Notes: a model not told the origin generated them from the sequence alone. A stretch of 64,000 nucleotides of DNA from Azorinus chamasolen (GCA_963576725.1 OY755237.1:53853805-53917804), one strand, 5' to 3'; shown: positions 1 through 10,950, counted from the stretch's first letter. A program made the numbers and translations.

Positions 1-90
1 TTTTGCTATTTTTTTTCTAAAACGCTTAAACAGATATTCATACAGCTGGACTGTAGATAATATTTACATTGATCGATCTATCAAACTCCC

Positions 91-190
91 TTATTTCTTA
101 ACCAAATTCTATCTTGCTGCCACTCGTTAGAATCACATCTTTGAGGCGATTCTAACAAGTAGACGCGATATAGGAATTGGCGGAGAAATT
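91..190. mobile_element. Family D fold-back MITE, diverged
   Basis: Arms of an imperfect inverted repeat (ACCAAATTCTAT ... ATAGGAATTGG with GTTAGAATC / GATTCTAAC inside) match the better copies at 9635, 37745 and 60395. Nothing coding is seen in 1-420 apart from this. Confidence 0.5.
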
Positions 191-423
191 AAAAAAAAAC
201 ATCAGCAGTTTACTTAGATTTTCTAAACATACCTCTTATCAACAGCTCTGATACATGTATTATTGCTTACAAGAATATTCATCTAGCGAAGGGTTTAAGT
301 AGGATGCTGGAACTGTCACGTCTCCAGGAATAACGAAACATAATCCTACACATGATGTGCTCTCTGTAGCCAGTTTATGCTGATTAATGTCTGTATCATA
401 TTTCATTCAATGTATAACCATAA

Positions 424-630
424 CCCTTTCACCGCCGATGTCGCATAAATGCACCACGGCAAATAGTGCAGTCCAAGATCAGGCACTTCACTTTTTGTCT
501 CAATCTCTATTTCTTTACCTGTGCTGGATTCCTTTTGAATTTGCATTTATTTATCTCATTTACTTATTTTACCGAATGATTTAACAAACTTGGATTGCAG
601 ACGACATTTAGAAATTTGGCACCGAAAGGG
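424..630. mobile_element. TT-type MITE without a complete hairpin core
   Basis: The unit starts ACCCTTTC after ATAA and ends GAAAGGG before TTAA. One half of a core (GCAAATAGTGCAGTCC) is present and the other half is lost. A 65-codon ORF inside is AT-rich with no coding character. Confidence 0.5.
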
Positions 631-724
631 TTAAACAAGCTAAGAAAAATACCGTATTTTATTTTTTTTTAAAAATCGTCTTCGTCTGAACTTAAGTATA
701 CCACTACCCCTGTTTTATCTATAA

Positions 725-815
725 ATGTATGGCCGTATTGAATAGTTTGGATCCTGATAAGACACCGAGTCACACAGCGACTCGTGTATACCCAGACTGC
801 TTGCAAATAGTGTTC
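725..815. mobile_element. TT-c core remnant
   Basis: AGTTTGGATCCTGATAAGAC followed by a decayed ACTCG-type stem matches the TT-c hairpin at 57195. The ends are not recognisable. Confidence 0.4.
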
Positions 816-937
816 CCTATTTTCCCATATCCTGCAATACGTTATACTAGACTGGGCTGATTTCAAATTTTCAGTTAGCCCATTGTGATAAAGGCATGAC
901 TGTAAACCTCCTCTAAACCCGCCTTTTAGTAAACTTT

Positions 938-1013
938 AGAATGCAAGATGAAAGTCATACAGAAAGCTCCTTTGGGAGTTTTCAGCGTGACTTCCATCTT
1001 GCATTAAGCTGTT
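938..1013. mobile_element. PG hairpin core without recognisable termini
   Basis: AATGCAAGATGAAAGTCAT ... AAAGCTCC facing GGAG ... CATCTTGCATTAAGC is the PG core. No CAGT/ACTG termini are preserved, so this is a decayed element next to the intact one that follows. Confidence 0.55.
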
Positions 1014-1042
1014 AACAGTTATAAAGATCGGCATTGATAGTA

Positions 1043-1291
1043 CAGTAAACCCTCTATATATATAACGGCAACTAAATTGTGTTGATTAGTTGATACCTAG
1101 GGCAGGTGGCTGCTTAAAGCAAGGCGAAAGTAAAACAGAACGCTCCTACAGGCGCGTTCTGTTTTCCTTTCACCTTAAGTTAAGCAACCTAGGAGCGTTC
1201 TGTTTTACTTTCACCTTGCTTTAAGCAGCCACCTGTCTTTAACACAAAATACTTGATGTAATTTAGTGGCCGTTATAAATAGGTTTTACTG
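1043..1291. mobile_element. PG-5 MITE, TA-flanked, with an extra hairpin arm
   Basis: It starts CAGTAAACCCTCTATA and ends TAAATAGGTTTTACTG, with TA on both sides. The core (GCTTAAAGCAAGG, AAAACAGAACGCTCC) is followed by two successive right arms instead of one, as if the hairpin end had been copied twice. Confidence 0.8.
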
Positions 1292-1617
1292 TACAATTGT
1301 AATGTAATTCCAAAATCTGGTTTTGAGAGGATGTTCTGTATTCTATTGTCTCAGTCAGCTCTTATATCCAGCTGTATTTATTTCACGGGACGGATGCTTA
1401 CGACAAGAGAAAATATTATCCTGTCTCCCAGCATTTATTGACTGAGCGATGAAAAACTGCTGTGAGATAATTCATTGAAAAGGACGGCGTGAATAATTCA
1501 GTGAGATGTTATCCACACATATTGTACATTGTATTTAGAGCGTAATACTTTTATTACTATGCCTAAGTATATGCAGATGTATTATATACACAGAAACCTC
1601 GATAAAGCGACCACGTG

Positions 1618-1920
1618 GTGTGTGGTGGTCTAGTGGTAACGCGCTTGACTACCAATCCGGGGTCCGGGGTTCAAATCCCGGTCCCTCCCGGAAATTTCAG
1701 AGACGCTTTTCAGTGTCTCCCACCCGCACCTCCTCTCCACACAGGGATTAAAATGGGTACCTGTGAGGGTCAATCGCCGGTACTGCGGCTGCATGTTTGT
1801 GCCATATGTTAGCAGTGCTCTATATTGTAGGCGAATGACTCAATGACCAGGAGAGTAATGTACAGTCGGCTGAGCGGTCCTTCGGACTGAAAATAGACTT
1901 TAACTTGGTACTTTACTTTT
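1618..1920 (+). mobile_element. tRNA-derived SINE, copy 1
   Basis: The head carries a pol III A box (TGGTCTAGTGG) and B box (GGTTCAAATCC), then a body of about 220 bp shared with the copy at 36314 (CAGTGTCTCCCACCCGCAC, CGGTACTGCGGCTGCATG, CCTTCGGACTGAA). The shared body beyond the tRNA-like part makes it a SINE rather than a tRNA gene. It interrupts a pogo-like end, AAACCTCGATAAAGCGACCA, seen just upstream at 1593-1612. Confidence 0.75.
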
Positions 1921-1992
1921 GATTGACAACAAGAGCGTAGCTGAATCCAAATGCAATGTACGCACCGTGGCCGTAGAGGTTTACAATCAATA

Positions 1993-2184
1993 CAGTAAAA
2001 CATTTCTAAAGCGGGCGTTCAATTTAATTTAAATATCGGTTTTAAAGACGGGTGGCAACTTAATGCAGGGTGAAAATCATGCAAAATAGCTCCTCAATGA
2101 GTTTCATCCTCGATTAAGCAGCCACCTGCCTAGCGTATTTTAATCCTTCTCAAGTAGAATTCCGGTTTAAGAGAAGTTTTACTG
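1993..2184. mobile_element. PG-3 MITE, TA-flanked
   Basis: It runs from CAGTAAAACATTTCTAAAGC to TTAAGAGAAGTTTTACTG with TA at both borders. The core AACTTAATGCAGGGTGAAAA is present and the hairpin centre has decayed. Confidence 0.75.
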
Positions 2185-2884
2185 TATATAGTATTTTAGC
2201 ATATAACGTGGCAGCGATGGACCAAGTCAGCCGCCATGTTGGACACCCGGAGGCGGTCTGGGGATATTTTGTTGAATTGATACACGTTGTCATGTATTTA
2301 TGCTTTTTGTCTCATGTAGTCTACGGTATTTTTCACACAACATTACCAATTATTAATCTCAAGTTTTATTTGAATTTACTTGTAAGGGCAGTGATTGCGG
2401 GTCCTACTTGAAGAGTTCGTGTCGTATTTCTCTGTCATCGTATTTCAGTGATATAGCCTAGTTTGCCCTTTCAGCATTATGGGTCATTTTGTAATGAATT
2501 TTGAGTCCAGTTTGACTCCATTTGAGAAGCAAAATTATCTGGCGTCTCATCAGTATCAACACTGCTTAACATTCAGCCACTGGTATTTTAAACACTTGGA
2601 AGAAAAAATGAACCGGAGTTGAAACAGAGGGCAATCTTAGCAGACGAAAATTACTTAGTTTTTGACAGGGTTGATATATCATTTGTAAGTAAGATCTTTT
2701 GTATGCGTGTTCTGTAGCGATGTGGATTTCAAGTACCTGGTCTGTGGGGTGAAGAGATTTGTAACAGTTTGCTATCTTAAGTATTAGCATTGCTGTTTTG
2801 CAATGCACACACTAGATGTTATTACTCTTCCAGACACGGTAACTCCTCTCTCAGGTGGCCATACATCCCTATTTATGTAACATA
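2185..2884. other. Intergenic or intronic stretch with no recognised element
   Basis: Two ORFs of 65-80 codons occur (one from an ATG near 2217 on plus, one at 2566-2808 on minus). Neither ends at a splice donor in the phase used by the six exons of this window, and neither resembles a known family. I treat the stretch as non-coding. Confidence 0.4.
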
Positions 2885-3020
2885 CAGTAAAACCTTAAAA
2901 TCTTAAGGTGTCATTTATGTAAAAGCAGGTGGTTGCTTAATAGGAGCTTTCTGCATTACTTTTGACATGCATGAAGCTTCCATGAGGCCTTATAAACCTA
3001 TAATTAGACCTCATTTTGAT
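2885..3020. mobile_element. Degenerate PG MITE
   Basis: CAGTAAAACCTTAAAATC begins the unit. GCAGGTGGTTGCTTAAT, GGAGCTTTCTGCATTAC and CCTATAATTAGACCTC are PG-2 pieces, but the left hairpin arm is deleted. Confidence 0.55.
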
Positions 3021-3030
3021 GACAGTTTGA

Positions 3031-3236
3031 CCCTTTCCTCCATAGGCTATTTTTAGACCCAACCTCTTTGAATGAATCTACCCAAAAGGAGCATTTACTA
3101 GAGAAAAGTAAACTTTTAGAATTTCGTAGTTTGAAACCATTGCGATAATTAGAGCATATGCTCCTATAGGCACCATCTGATCTGGGTCTATTCTGTTTGC
3201 AGATTCTTGAAAATGCGTTTGTATGAAGGAACTGGT
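3031..3236 (-). mobile_element. Chimeric TT-h / TT-a MITE
   Basis: The left half is the TT-h family (AGGCTATTTTTAGACC, GAAACCATTGCGATAA) up to the hairpin centre GCTCCTATAGG. From there the sequence is the right half of TT-a (CATCTGATCTGGGTCTA, TCTGTTTGCAGA). TTGA and TTAA flank it. The switch occurs exactly in the shared hairpin tip. Confidence 0.7.
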
Positions 3237-3482
3237 TTAACTATAGAGCCTATTCAGTATAACACGTTAGGGGACTTTGAATGACAAACAGCGCGGACTA
3301 TAATCTGAGGCCTACTTTTTGAGGCGTTAAACACTGCAAAAAGGGGTTAAACGGGTTGAAATAATGCGTCGTATGAATTATCGGTATACCGAAATATGAC
3401 TCATAGTTTGAATTAGATATCTCTTAAACAAAACCAGTATCGCGAACATTTCAAACATTTTAAGAAAAACATCGTCTCTTAA

Positions 3483-3720
3483 CCATTTCCTTCATATAAA
3501 TGCTTTTTTCCCGCCTTTGCAGACAGAGTAGCTCCAGATCAGACGACTCATACAGGAGTCATTCGATTAGGATCTACTGTATTTGTTTATAGAATAATAT
3601 AGATCTGATTCTATATTTTCTGTCATGATTAAATAATCCCTTGTTCATTATGAATTCAGCTATGTAATTAATTATTTTCAAGCGATCACTTTATGAAATA
3701 ACATAATTTTTTAAGTGTTT
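3483..3720 (+). mobile_element. TT-a MITE
   Basis: TTAA then CCATTTCCTTCATATAA, then the core GCAGACAGAGTAGCTCCAGA. The ATGAATATTCAT end is decayed and the element runs into the next one at a TTAA. Confidence 0.6.
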
Positions 3721-3723
3721 TAA

Positions 3724-4027
3724 CCCATTTTTAGACCCAACCTTTTTGAATAAATCTACTGAAAATGGGCAATTACTAAAGAAAAGGAACATTTTAGAAC
3801 TGTGTAGTGTTGAAACCATTGTGATGAATAGAGCATTTGCTTCATAGGAGCAAATGCTCTGTTTATTACAATTATTAAAAAAAGAGACTTTTACAGAGGC
3901 GTCAAAAGGCAGTGTTCTGATCCTGCCATCGTCAAAACTTACCCTGTTCATAATGCCATTATAAAATTGAGCTTATTACTGTTCATACATTTATTATTTC
4001 TCACATGAATATTCACGAGGGAATGAG
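3724..4027. mobile_element. TT-h hairpin joined to a TT-a tail
   Basis: The left part is TT-h in reverse (CCATTTTTAGACCCAACC, stem GCAAATGCTC). The right part is the TT-a end (CATGAATATTCACGAGGG) before TTAA. It may be a second chimera or a deletion joining two neighbours. Confidence 0.55.
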
Positions 4028-4213
4028 TTAAACATGAAGGCAAAATGAGCCACCATAAGGTATGGTACGGTATGTTTTTGTAAATTCCTGTTCTGTTTCA
4101 CAGAGATGTTAGATTAAAGGATAACCTTTGACAAGTTGATCCAGGAGTTATGTGTGGATTAGTCATTGAGCGTGTTAACGAGAAATTATTAAAATGGGAA
4201 ACACGTTTGTGTA

Positions 4214-4425
4214 CAGTAGAACCCGTCTTAAGCGACCATCAAAAAGAGGTCTAATTATGGGTCTGTGTTGCAGATGGTAGCTTAATGCATGTCACAATTA
4301 ATACACAAAACTCATATAGGAGCTTTCTGCATCACTTTTGCCCTGTATTAATCAACCACGTGTTCTTTAACACCCACCCGTATATATTCAATATTTGAAT
4401 GACCGCTTAAGACAGGGTCTGTTGC
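4214..4425. mobile_element. PG-2 MITE
   Basis: It starts CAGTAGAACCCGTCTTAAGC and ends TGACCGCTTAAGACAGGGTC. The core AGCTTAATGCATGTCA and GGAGCTTTCTGCATCAC is intact. The last bases of the right end are mutated. Confidence 0.75.
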
Positions 4426-4625
4426 ACTTCAATTCTTAAAGTACATTTTTCTTTCACTTATTTTCATACAAAAGCGTCACAGTCCAATCTGGATTCCAAC
4501 TGTTTGCATAGGGTATCACAACTTCCACGTGCATAGACTGCTGACGGTTAAAAGGAGACCGAAAATAAGACTGAACGTTATTTTCTTGGGAGAAAAGATG
4601 ATAAAAGGTTTTTAGAAAAAATAAG

Positions 4626-4698
4626 TGTTTCCGCTGAGGATTGAACTCAGGACCTTCCGCGTGTTAAGCGGATGTGATAACCACTACACCACGGAAAC
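4626..4698 (-). tRNA. tRNA-Val(AAC)
   Basis: Read on the minus strand, the cloverleaf is complete. The acceptor stem GTTTCCG / CGGAAAC pairs over 7 bp, and the D arm is GTGTAGTGGTTATCAC. The anticodon stem TCCGC / GCGGA pairs over 5 bp around a TTAACAC loop, giving anticodon AAC. The T stem CTGAG / CTCAG pairs around TTCAATC. The discriminator base is A at 4626, and CCA is not encoded, as usual in eukaryotes. Four bases downstream (4616-4621) is a run of six T on that strand, a normal RNA polymerase III stop. No intron is seen. The intact stems suggest a working gene and not a SINE head; unlike the SINEs, no shared body follows it. Confidence 0.93.
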
Positions 4699-4949
4699 AT
4701 CTGATCTTATCGAGTGTGCCCTATGTCCACATTTCAAGATGTCCAAACACTTAATTTGACTCCCGTGTTCAATAAACTAAATTCTGATGAGACTGGGTCA
4801 ACATTGTATGTAGGTTATCAAACATGTGTATGTTTATGAGAAATGACCCTGACAATATAGAAGAATGTAGCCTAACATGTTAGAGGTTAAACGATATTTG
4901 ACTTGATGCGTGCGTATTGTATCTCTCCTTTTATGAATTTTAAGATTAA

Positions 4950-5351
4950 CCCTTTTAATGCGGAAAACCAGTGTACCGGCATTTGCAAACAGTGTAGACC
5001 TAGATCAGAGGATTATTAGAGGAGTCATGTGATGTGGGCATGCGGTGTTTGCCATTCACAATCTTGTAGAAATGTTGTTTTGTATACTGAATGGACCTTG
5101 ATAGTTAGACACTCATTAAACAGTCCATTTAGCATTCATATACACTTTCCTTTGAATGTTGGGAATGAGTATACTGGCATTCGCAAACAGTGTAGACCCA
5201 GATCAGAGGGCTCCTAGAGAAGCCCTCTGATCAGGATCTACACTGATTGCTTTTCACACTGATGTAGAAATCTTAAGCCTTTCATACTGAATGGATTCTA
5301 TATTTGGACACTGACGGGCCAGTCCATTTTGAATCTTCAGCGTTCAAAGGG
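4950..5351. mobile_element. Two TT-b MITE units between one pair of TTAA
   Basis: TTAA-CCCTTTTAATGCGG opens the block and GCGTTCAAAGGG-TTAA closes it. Two hairpin cores lie inside: a decayed one at about 4986 and a good one at about 5184 (AGATCAGAGGGCTCCTAGAG with its complement). This is a tandem or composite element. Confidence 0.7.
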
Positions 5352-5653
5352 TTAACATCATCGTGTCGTCTGCTTCAAATATTGACCACTGATTGTAATT
5401 CGTAAATCACAAATACAAACACTTTAGAAAACATTGCAGTCTATATAAAAGACGATATTGGTCCTGTAAGATTCGAAGTTCATTGATGTTTGATCTGGTG
5501 CGAACTATCTTCAAAGGTTATCAGGTTCACGGGAAATATCTTCCCCTAAACCTTTGATCACTGACTAAATGGTCTGTAAAATATTGTCACGTGCTTCAAC
5601 TCTCAAAACAAATATTTCTTCTTTTTACAGAAAAAGACATGATCAGTGTGTCA

Positions 5654-5725
5654 AACAGTTCGGATCCTGGTGAGGGGCCGAGTTATTCGGCGTCTCATCT
5701 GGCTCCAAACTGTTTTCAAACGTAG
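5654..5725. mobile_element. TT-c hairpin core
   Basis: CAAACAGTTCGGATCCTGG and GGCGTCTCATCTGGCTCC face each other around a GAGTTATTC loop. The element ends are not preserved. Confidence 0.6.
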
Positions 5726-6029
5726 TAATATATTTGGCCACAGTTTGCTCATAATTGATCTACATGCCTAATACACGGCCCGAATACCCGGCTCGAATAA
5801 TGAGAATACGCGAAATTATTTAGAAAGCTTAAATAGTTATCCCTATAAAGACGATTATTCATTCTAAACTGAACTTTTTTTTCGCCTTCCATACACCGAA
5901 GTCAAGTGTTGACATTACGAATAACCGACGACGGTGAAAGTCCCTTCTTTACAAAGTGTCAATTTATCTATCAATACCAAAGAATCGTTTGAGTTAATTA
6001 GCCCTTTGCGCGTCAGTGGAGAAAAATCA

Positions 6030-6115
6030 GGATTATCTAGGCAAACAGTTTTGATCCAGATGAGACGCCGAGTAACTCGGCGTCTCATCAGGCTCCAAAC
6101 TGTTTGTCACTCTGA
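6030..6115. mobile_element. TT-c hairpin core
   Basis: CAAACAGTTTTGATCCAGAT, then GAGACGCCGAG / CTCGGCGTCTC, then CCAAACTGTTTG. The stem is nearly perfect. Confidence 0.7.
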
Positions 6116-6129
6116 TCAACATTTTTAAA

Positions 6130-6670
6130 AACAAAATGAAAAGAAAAGAATCTTTAAAACTGTAGCAGACGAAAACATTTGCAGACGACACTTACTAAGC
6201 GTGCAACGAGTGAAGATCGACAGTGGTTGTTGAACTTAAGTACTTTATTGTAAATTGTTCAAAACAGTTGCATATAAAACTAGATACTGTTCGGGCCCAG
6301 AGGTCATCGACGTCACTGTCTTAAAATCGTCTTTTTTAAGACAATGGATATATGCGATATATACTTTAAAATTTGCAGCAGACGACAACTGCATCACGTG
6401 CAGTGTTGAAAGTTGTAGCTGCTATGTTGTCATTATCGCTATGGGATTTCACTCATTAAAACGGATATAGTTTCATAGTGTGGGGATTGGACGATGTGAT
6501 TGGATACTGGAATATCATTATTGAAGGTTAATTATCACCTCTGGTGCATACTTGTTTTTCTAATACTGTTTAGAATGATATTATAATCTATTTCGTTTCC
6601 ATAGTTTCAATTCTCTTGTACATGGTCGCCTTTTTCTCGCCCATACATGTTGTGCATGTATTTTATAATA
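6130..6670. other. Stretch without a recognised gene
   Basis: AT-rich sequence. A 71-codon ORF (6255-6470) has no donor at its end and no recognisable motif. Confidence 0.4.
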
Positions 6671-6672
6671 TA

Positions 6673-6848
6673 CAGTAAAACCCCTCTAAGCGTGAATTTA
6701 AATAAGGAAGAAATTAAATACTTTTAGGCAGGTGGCTGCTTAATGCAGGCAGGGTGAAAGTCATGCAGAGAGACTTTCACCCTGCATTAAGCTGCCCCTC
6801 TCTCTAAGACCGACATATTTAACGTCCGGTTTAGAGGAGTATTACTTG
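6673..6848. mobile_element. PG-3 MITE
   Basis: CAGTAAAACCCCTCTAAGCG opens it and CCGGTTTAGAGGAGTATTAC closes it. The core GCTTAATGCAGGCAGGGTG is short and the hairpin tip is deleted, leaving AGAGAGACTTTCACC. Confidence 0.75.
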
Positions 6849-7034
6849 CAAACTAATCATTATAACGCTTTTATGAATATATTTCACATGATACTAACTG
6901 GTCGCTTTTAGCATGCATTTTGCAATGCTCTCTTTACAAAATAAATACCTGGTATATTTACTGAAGATGATTTTAATTTTAATAGCTTTTTTAATTCTGC
7001 AAGAATTCCTTTACTTAAATAGCTTTTGGAAATA

Positions 7035-7110
7035 GTTTTTGAAGCTAACAGTGCAGACCCTGATCAGTAAGTTCCCGAGGAACCCTCAGATCTGGAGACT
7101 GCGTTACACT
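7035..7110. mobile_element. TT-b core remnant
   Basis: CTAACAGTGCAGACCCTGAT, GTTCCCGAGGAACC and AGATCTGGAGACTGCGTT form a decayed TT-b hairpin. Confidence 0.45.
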
Positions 7111-7517
7111 AGGCATAAATTGATTAAATTACAAGTTAAGAGTCCTTTCTCCCGTTCACTGCTTGTCATTACATCTCTATAAGATGAATATTGGTCAACT
7201 TCAAATGGATATGAGAAAATCATGACACCTCTTTTTTGCACCATTTTCAGATAAAAATTAAAGTTTTTATTTAATTCTTAAAAAACGTTGTTTAACATTC
7301 ATGAACTGCACTAGGACCTTTACTGAATAACTTTATTAAAATAATTGCTGAAATTTTTTAAAAATATAGATTTAATCAATTTTTAATATGAAGGTCAAAT
7401 TGAAAGGAAGTAAACAAACGGACATTGCTGGAAATACCTTAAAGTTGATTTAAAATGCAAACTGTCTATTTGTGTGATGGGTTAGGACCTCTTTAGACTG
7501 AAACAACCGTAGCAGCA

Positions 7518-7640
7518 ACAGCAACAATCATCTCTGTCTGTCTGTCTGACTCTCCCTCCCTCCCTCCCTCTCTCTCCCACTCTCTCTGTCTGTCTCTCTG
7601 ACACTTTCTGTGTCTTTCTCTCCCCCCTCTCTCTCCTAAA
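7518..7640. repeat. Pyrimidine microsatellite (CTGT / CTCT / CCCT)
   Basis: Runs of CTGTCTGT, CCCTCCCT and CTCTCTCT. The minus-strand ORF across it (Arg/Glu-rich) is only the translated simple repeat. Confidence 0.85.
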
Positions 7641-7838
7641 TCCCCTAAGTGCAGGGAACGGGTCTGCACTGTTTGTCATAATATCATTTTCTTCAGTTAT
7701 AATTGTATAATTGTTGATACATTTTTTGGTTTAATAATGTTTTAGAAAGCGAGTATTAGCGGGTATTAGCGAGTATTAGTTATTCAACAGGTTAAGGGTT
7801 AAAAGACTAAGTGCTAAAGTACAAGTTTTAGAATATAG

Positions 7839-8165
7839 ATGTCAACAATTAAAAATACATTTTTTATCTGTGATGAATTAATTGAGATGTTGTTACTGGA
7901 TACCAACACAGTCATGTTCTATTTAAAAATAGCTTTGTCAGTGTTGACAGAAATTGTCTTTTTCATGTTTGTCGTTTTGCATTTAGTGCAACAAAGCTGT
8001 TTTTATCACAAAAGGCGAAATAAATCATCGTATAATGACAGACTAATCGGTAAACTTGAAGGTCTTTTGTTGATAACACTTGGTGTCTGTGATATCAACT
8101 TTGCAATTTACGGTTCATCCATCGCATTAATCAATTCCACATTAATCATCATGTTAAGCCAATGA
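7839..8165 (+). CDS. Possible small membrane protein, unrecognised
   Basis: This 108-codon ORF runs from ATG to TGA and lies outside the recognisable MITEs. Its translation has two hydrophobic stretches, about residues 27-49 and 76-105, separated by a basic segment with HKRRNKSS. I do not recognise a family. No splice donor, polyadenylation signal or promoter supports it, and AT-rich DNA readily gives hydrophobic ORFs, so chance is the likelier explanation. Confidence 0.15.
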   Translation: MSTIKNTFFICDELIEMLLLDTNTVMFYLKIALSVLTEIVFFMFVVLHLVQQSCFYHKRRNKSSYNDRLIGKLEGLLLITLGVCDINFAIYGSSIALINSTLIIMLSQ

Positions 8166-8194
8166 GCTTTCCTCCAAGTTCGTTTACTATTGAA

Positions 8195-8435
8195 CCCTTT
8201 ACATCATAGATACACCTTTTAACGCCTTTGTAACCAGAGTAGATCCAGATCTGACTCCTATAGGAGTCGTCTGATCAGGGTTTGCTCTGTTTGCTTATGA
8301 AATTATATGCATGTGATTCTTCAGTTTCGTACTTGGCAACACAATCATAATGTTCATATGACTTTATAAACTTCATCTTATTAAAACAGTCATGATGTCA
8401 GTATTTCGTTTTTGAATACTCGCGAGAAAAAAAGG
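8195..8435 (+). mobile_element. TT-a MITE
   Basis: Core CAGAGTAGATCCAGATCTGA and GTCTGATCAGGGTTTGCTC. It ends AAAAAAGG before TTAA at 8436-8439. That TTAA is also the left border of the next element. Confidence 0.7.
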
Positions 8436-8439
8436 TTAA

Positions 8440-8620
8440 CCCTTTCATCGACAAATGCTAAGATGGTTGTCTGTTTCATGTTTTAAAGTGGTGCTTTCTT
8501 CAATTTCTGTTAAAATGTAACCCGAGTGTCAAGCAGTTTGAATTCTAATGGGATATCGAGTTACTGTCCCTTTCATCAGGATCCAAACTGTATGTAAATG
8601 TTATCACCTGCAGGTTTATG
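8440..8620. mobile_element. TT-c MITE, left part
   Basis: CCCTTTCATCGAC follows the TTAA shared with the preceding TT-a. The core CAAGCAGTTTGAATTC and CATCAGGATCCAAACTG follows. The right end is replaced by the minisatellite. Confidence 0.55.
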
Positions 8621-8654
8621 ATGGAATGCAATCTGATTTTGTTTATGTTTGCAC

Positions 8655-9560
8655 GTCATATTACAGACTTAGGTTGATCGGTCATCTGCAGGTTTTGTGT
8701 GGGTACTCATATGCAGATTTTGTGTGGGTACGCATCTGCAGATTGATGTTGGAATATTATTTTCAGATAACGCGAATATGCCATCTTCAGGTTTGTGCTG
8801 ATATTTCATCTCAAAGTTAAAGTTGGTATTGTATTTGAAGGCGTATGTTAGTATTTCATCTGGAGGCTTATGTTGGTATGCCATATGATGGCGTGTGTTG
8901 GTATTTCATATGACTATATGTGGTGGTTAAGTTGGTTTTTCATCTGAAGGTTTATGTTGGTATGTCATATGAAGTTTTATGTTGGTATGTCATCTGAAGG
9001 TTTATGTTGGTATGTCATATGAAGGTTTATGTTGGCTTGCCATTTTGAATATTTATGTTGGCATGGCATCTGATGGTTAATTTTGGTATGCCATCTGCAG
9101 GTTTTGTTGGTATGACATCTGAAGGTTTATGTTGAATATGGCATCTGAAGGTTTATGTTGATATGGCATCTGAAGGTTTATGTTGATATAGCATCTGAAG
9201 GGTTATGTTGGTATGTCATCTGAAGATTTACGTTGGTATAGCATCTGATGGGTTATGTTGTAATGACATTTGACGGTTTATGTTGATATAGCATCTGAAT
9301 ATTTATGTCGATGTGGCATCTGAAGGTTTATGTTTGTATGTCATTTGCAGGTAATGTTGGTGCAAGTCATCTGCAGGTTTATGCTGGAATGCCCTTTTTG
9401 ATATTGGAAAGTTTAATGTATCAATAGCAGGTTTACGTTGGAAAGTTATTCCTATGTTTATGTTGCAATGTTTGTGCTTGAATGTCAACTGCAGGCTTAT
9501 GCTGGAATGTGGTTTACATGTTTATGTGAAATGTCAACTTTAGTGCTATACTGATATGCC
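8655..9560. repeat. Degenerate minisatellite of about 25 bp
   Basis: About 35 diverged copies of a unit like TTTATGTTGGTATGTCATC plus TGAAGG. The most regular copies are at 8940-9040 and 9110-9310, and they become more diverged towards both edges. The many short ORFs here translate the unit and are not genes. Confidence 0.85.
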
Positions 9561-9634
9561 ACATGCATATTTATTTTTGTCTGTATATCGTTTGCAGAGT
9601 TTAGTTTTGTGTATTTATACAGAGCAACAGATAA

Positions 9635-9780
9635 AGGTGCGTACCCAAATACTAAAATCGTCATTTCTCCACCAAACCCTAACTCTGGCCACTCTTTAGA
9701 ATCGTCTCTAAAATATTGTTCTAAAGACTAGTCACGGTATAGGGTTTGGTGCAGAAATAAAGGAACTATTCATAAAAATG
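9635..9780. mobile_element. Family D MITE
   Basis: CAAATACTAAAATCGTCAT at the left and ATAGGGTTTGGTGCAGAAAT at the right, with CCACTCTTTAGAATCGTC inside. The stem is imperfect. Confidence 0.65.
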
Positions 9781-9989
9781 TTTAAATTTACGCATCACAT
9801 CCTGGCTTGTTTGACTGACAGATAACAATATTGAAGAACATTGGGACTAATATTTTTTCACAGGTGCACTTGATTAGCACTACTTGAAGGCTCACGTATA
9901 CATAGTTTAAATCACCGAACTATTCAACTTCATACGCTGAAACATTATATAGACGCTTTACTCCATGACGTCACGATTGTTTTACGAAT

Positions 9990-10135
9990 ACAGGAATGCT
10001 TTGGTCAAGACAAAGGCAGATCTATATTATATCATAAACAAACAGAACAGATCCTTATCAGATGGCTCCTGTAGGAGCCACCTGATCTTGGCCTTGTTTG
10101 TTTGCAAAGGTGTTAAAATGCATTTGTATGAGGTG
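9990..10135 (-). mobile_element. TT-a MITE, reverse, partial
   Basis: AAACAAACAGAACAGATCC, stem GGCTCCTGTAGGAGCC, then GTTTGTTTGCAAAGGTG. It ends near TGTAGGGTAAAG, a decayed right border. Confidence 0.6.
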
Positions 10136-10317
10136 TAGGGTAAAGATAATGATTCATCTGTTGGTTCGACCTGTCAAAGTTTCACATGATAATAAATCAT
10201 GTATTATCAGTAAATAGCATCTCTGAGGCAACTTCGCTCTCGAAAGGCATGTGACAAAATGTTTGCACTTTGATGCACAAAATCGAGGCAGTGCCAAGTA
10301 CAATTGTTTTCATAGTC

Positions 10318-10680
10318 TTTGTTTTACTTTAGTCGTCATTGTATTTATCATCGTATTCGTTGTTTGTTGTAGTCGTCGGTGTAGTCGTAATTGTAGTCGT
10401 CAGTCATTGTATTCGTTGTTATAGTCGTATATTATAGTCGTCATTGTATCCGTTGTTTCATGTAGTCGTCTCTATTGCCGTCATTGTATTCGATTTCGTT
10501 GTGGTCGTCGTTGTAGTCGTCATTGTATTCATTATTATAGCAGCCATTGAGATCATAATTGTATTTGCTGTTATAGTCTTCATTGTATAGTCGACAATGT
10601 ATTCGTTGTTATAGTCGCCATTGTAGTCGTCATAGTCGTGAGTGTAATCGTCACTGTGTTCTTTGTTGTAGTCGTCATCT
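10318..10680. repeat. Degenerate minisatellite (TAGTCGTCATTGTATTCGTT-like)
   Basis: Irregular copies of GTAGTCGTC and TTGTATTCGTTGTTATA. The minus-strand ORF at 10458-10694 (Asp/Tyr/Thr-rich) is this repeat translated. Confidence 0.8.
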
Positions 10681-10849
10681 GCTTTCCGGAACAAGACGAG
10701 TATTTCTATAGACCTTGGGTTTATTTGGTAGAAAGATATGCGAGAATTTTTAACAGGTTGTTCGCTGAAATAGATCCTGTCTTAGGCGGCCATTAAAAGC
10801 TCGTTTACCTTCTTTGGACACTAAGTAGATACCTGTAAACATCTCCGGT

Positions 10850-10946
10850 GTCAAACTATCATGTGTTTGTATACCTTTATAAAATTATCGCGAATAAATA
10901 TTCATGATGTTATTATTTCCTGCATGAATATTGAACAGGGAAAGGG
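10850..10946 (+). mobile_element. TT-a right end
   Basis: CATGTGTTTGTATACC, AATATTCATGATG, TGCATGAATATTGAAC and AGGGAAAGGG lead up to TTAA at 10947. The core is deleted. Confidence 0.6.
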
Positions 10947-10950
10947 TTAA

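Noticed and set aside
1618..1690. tRNA gene at the SINE head (also at 36314)
   Set aside because: The boxes are present, but the cloverleaf does not close well and the same 200-bp body follows both copies, so these are SINEs.
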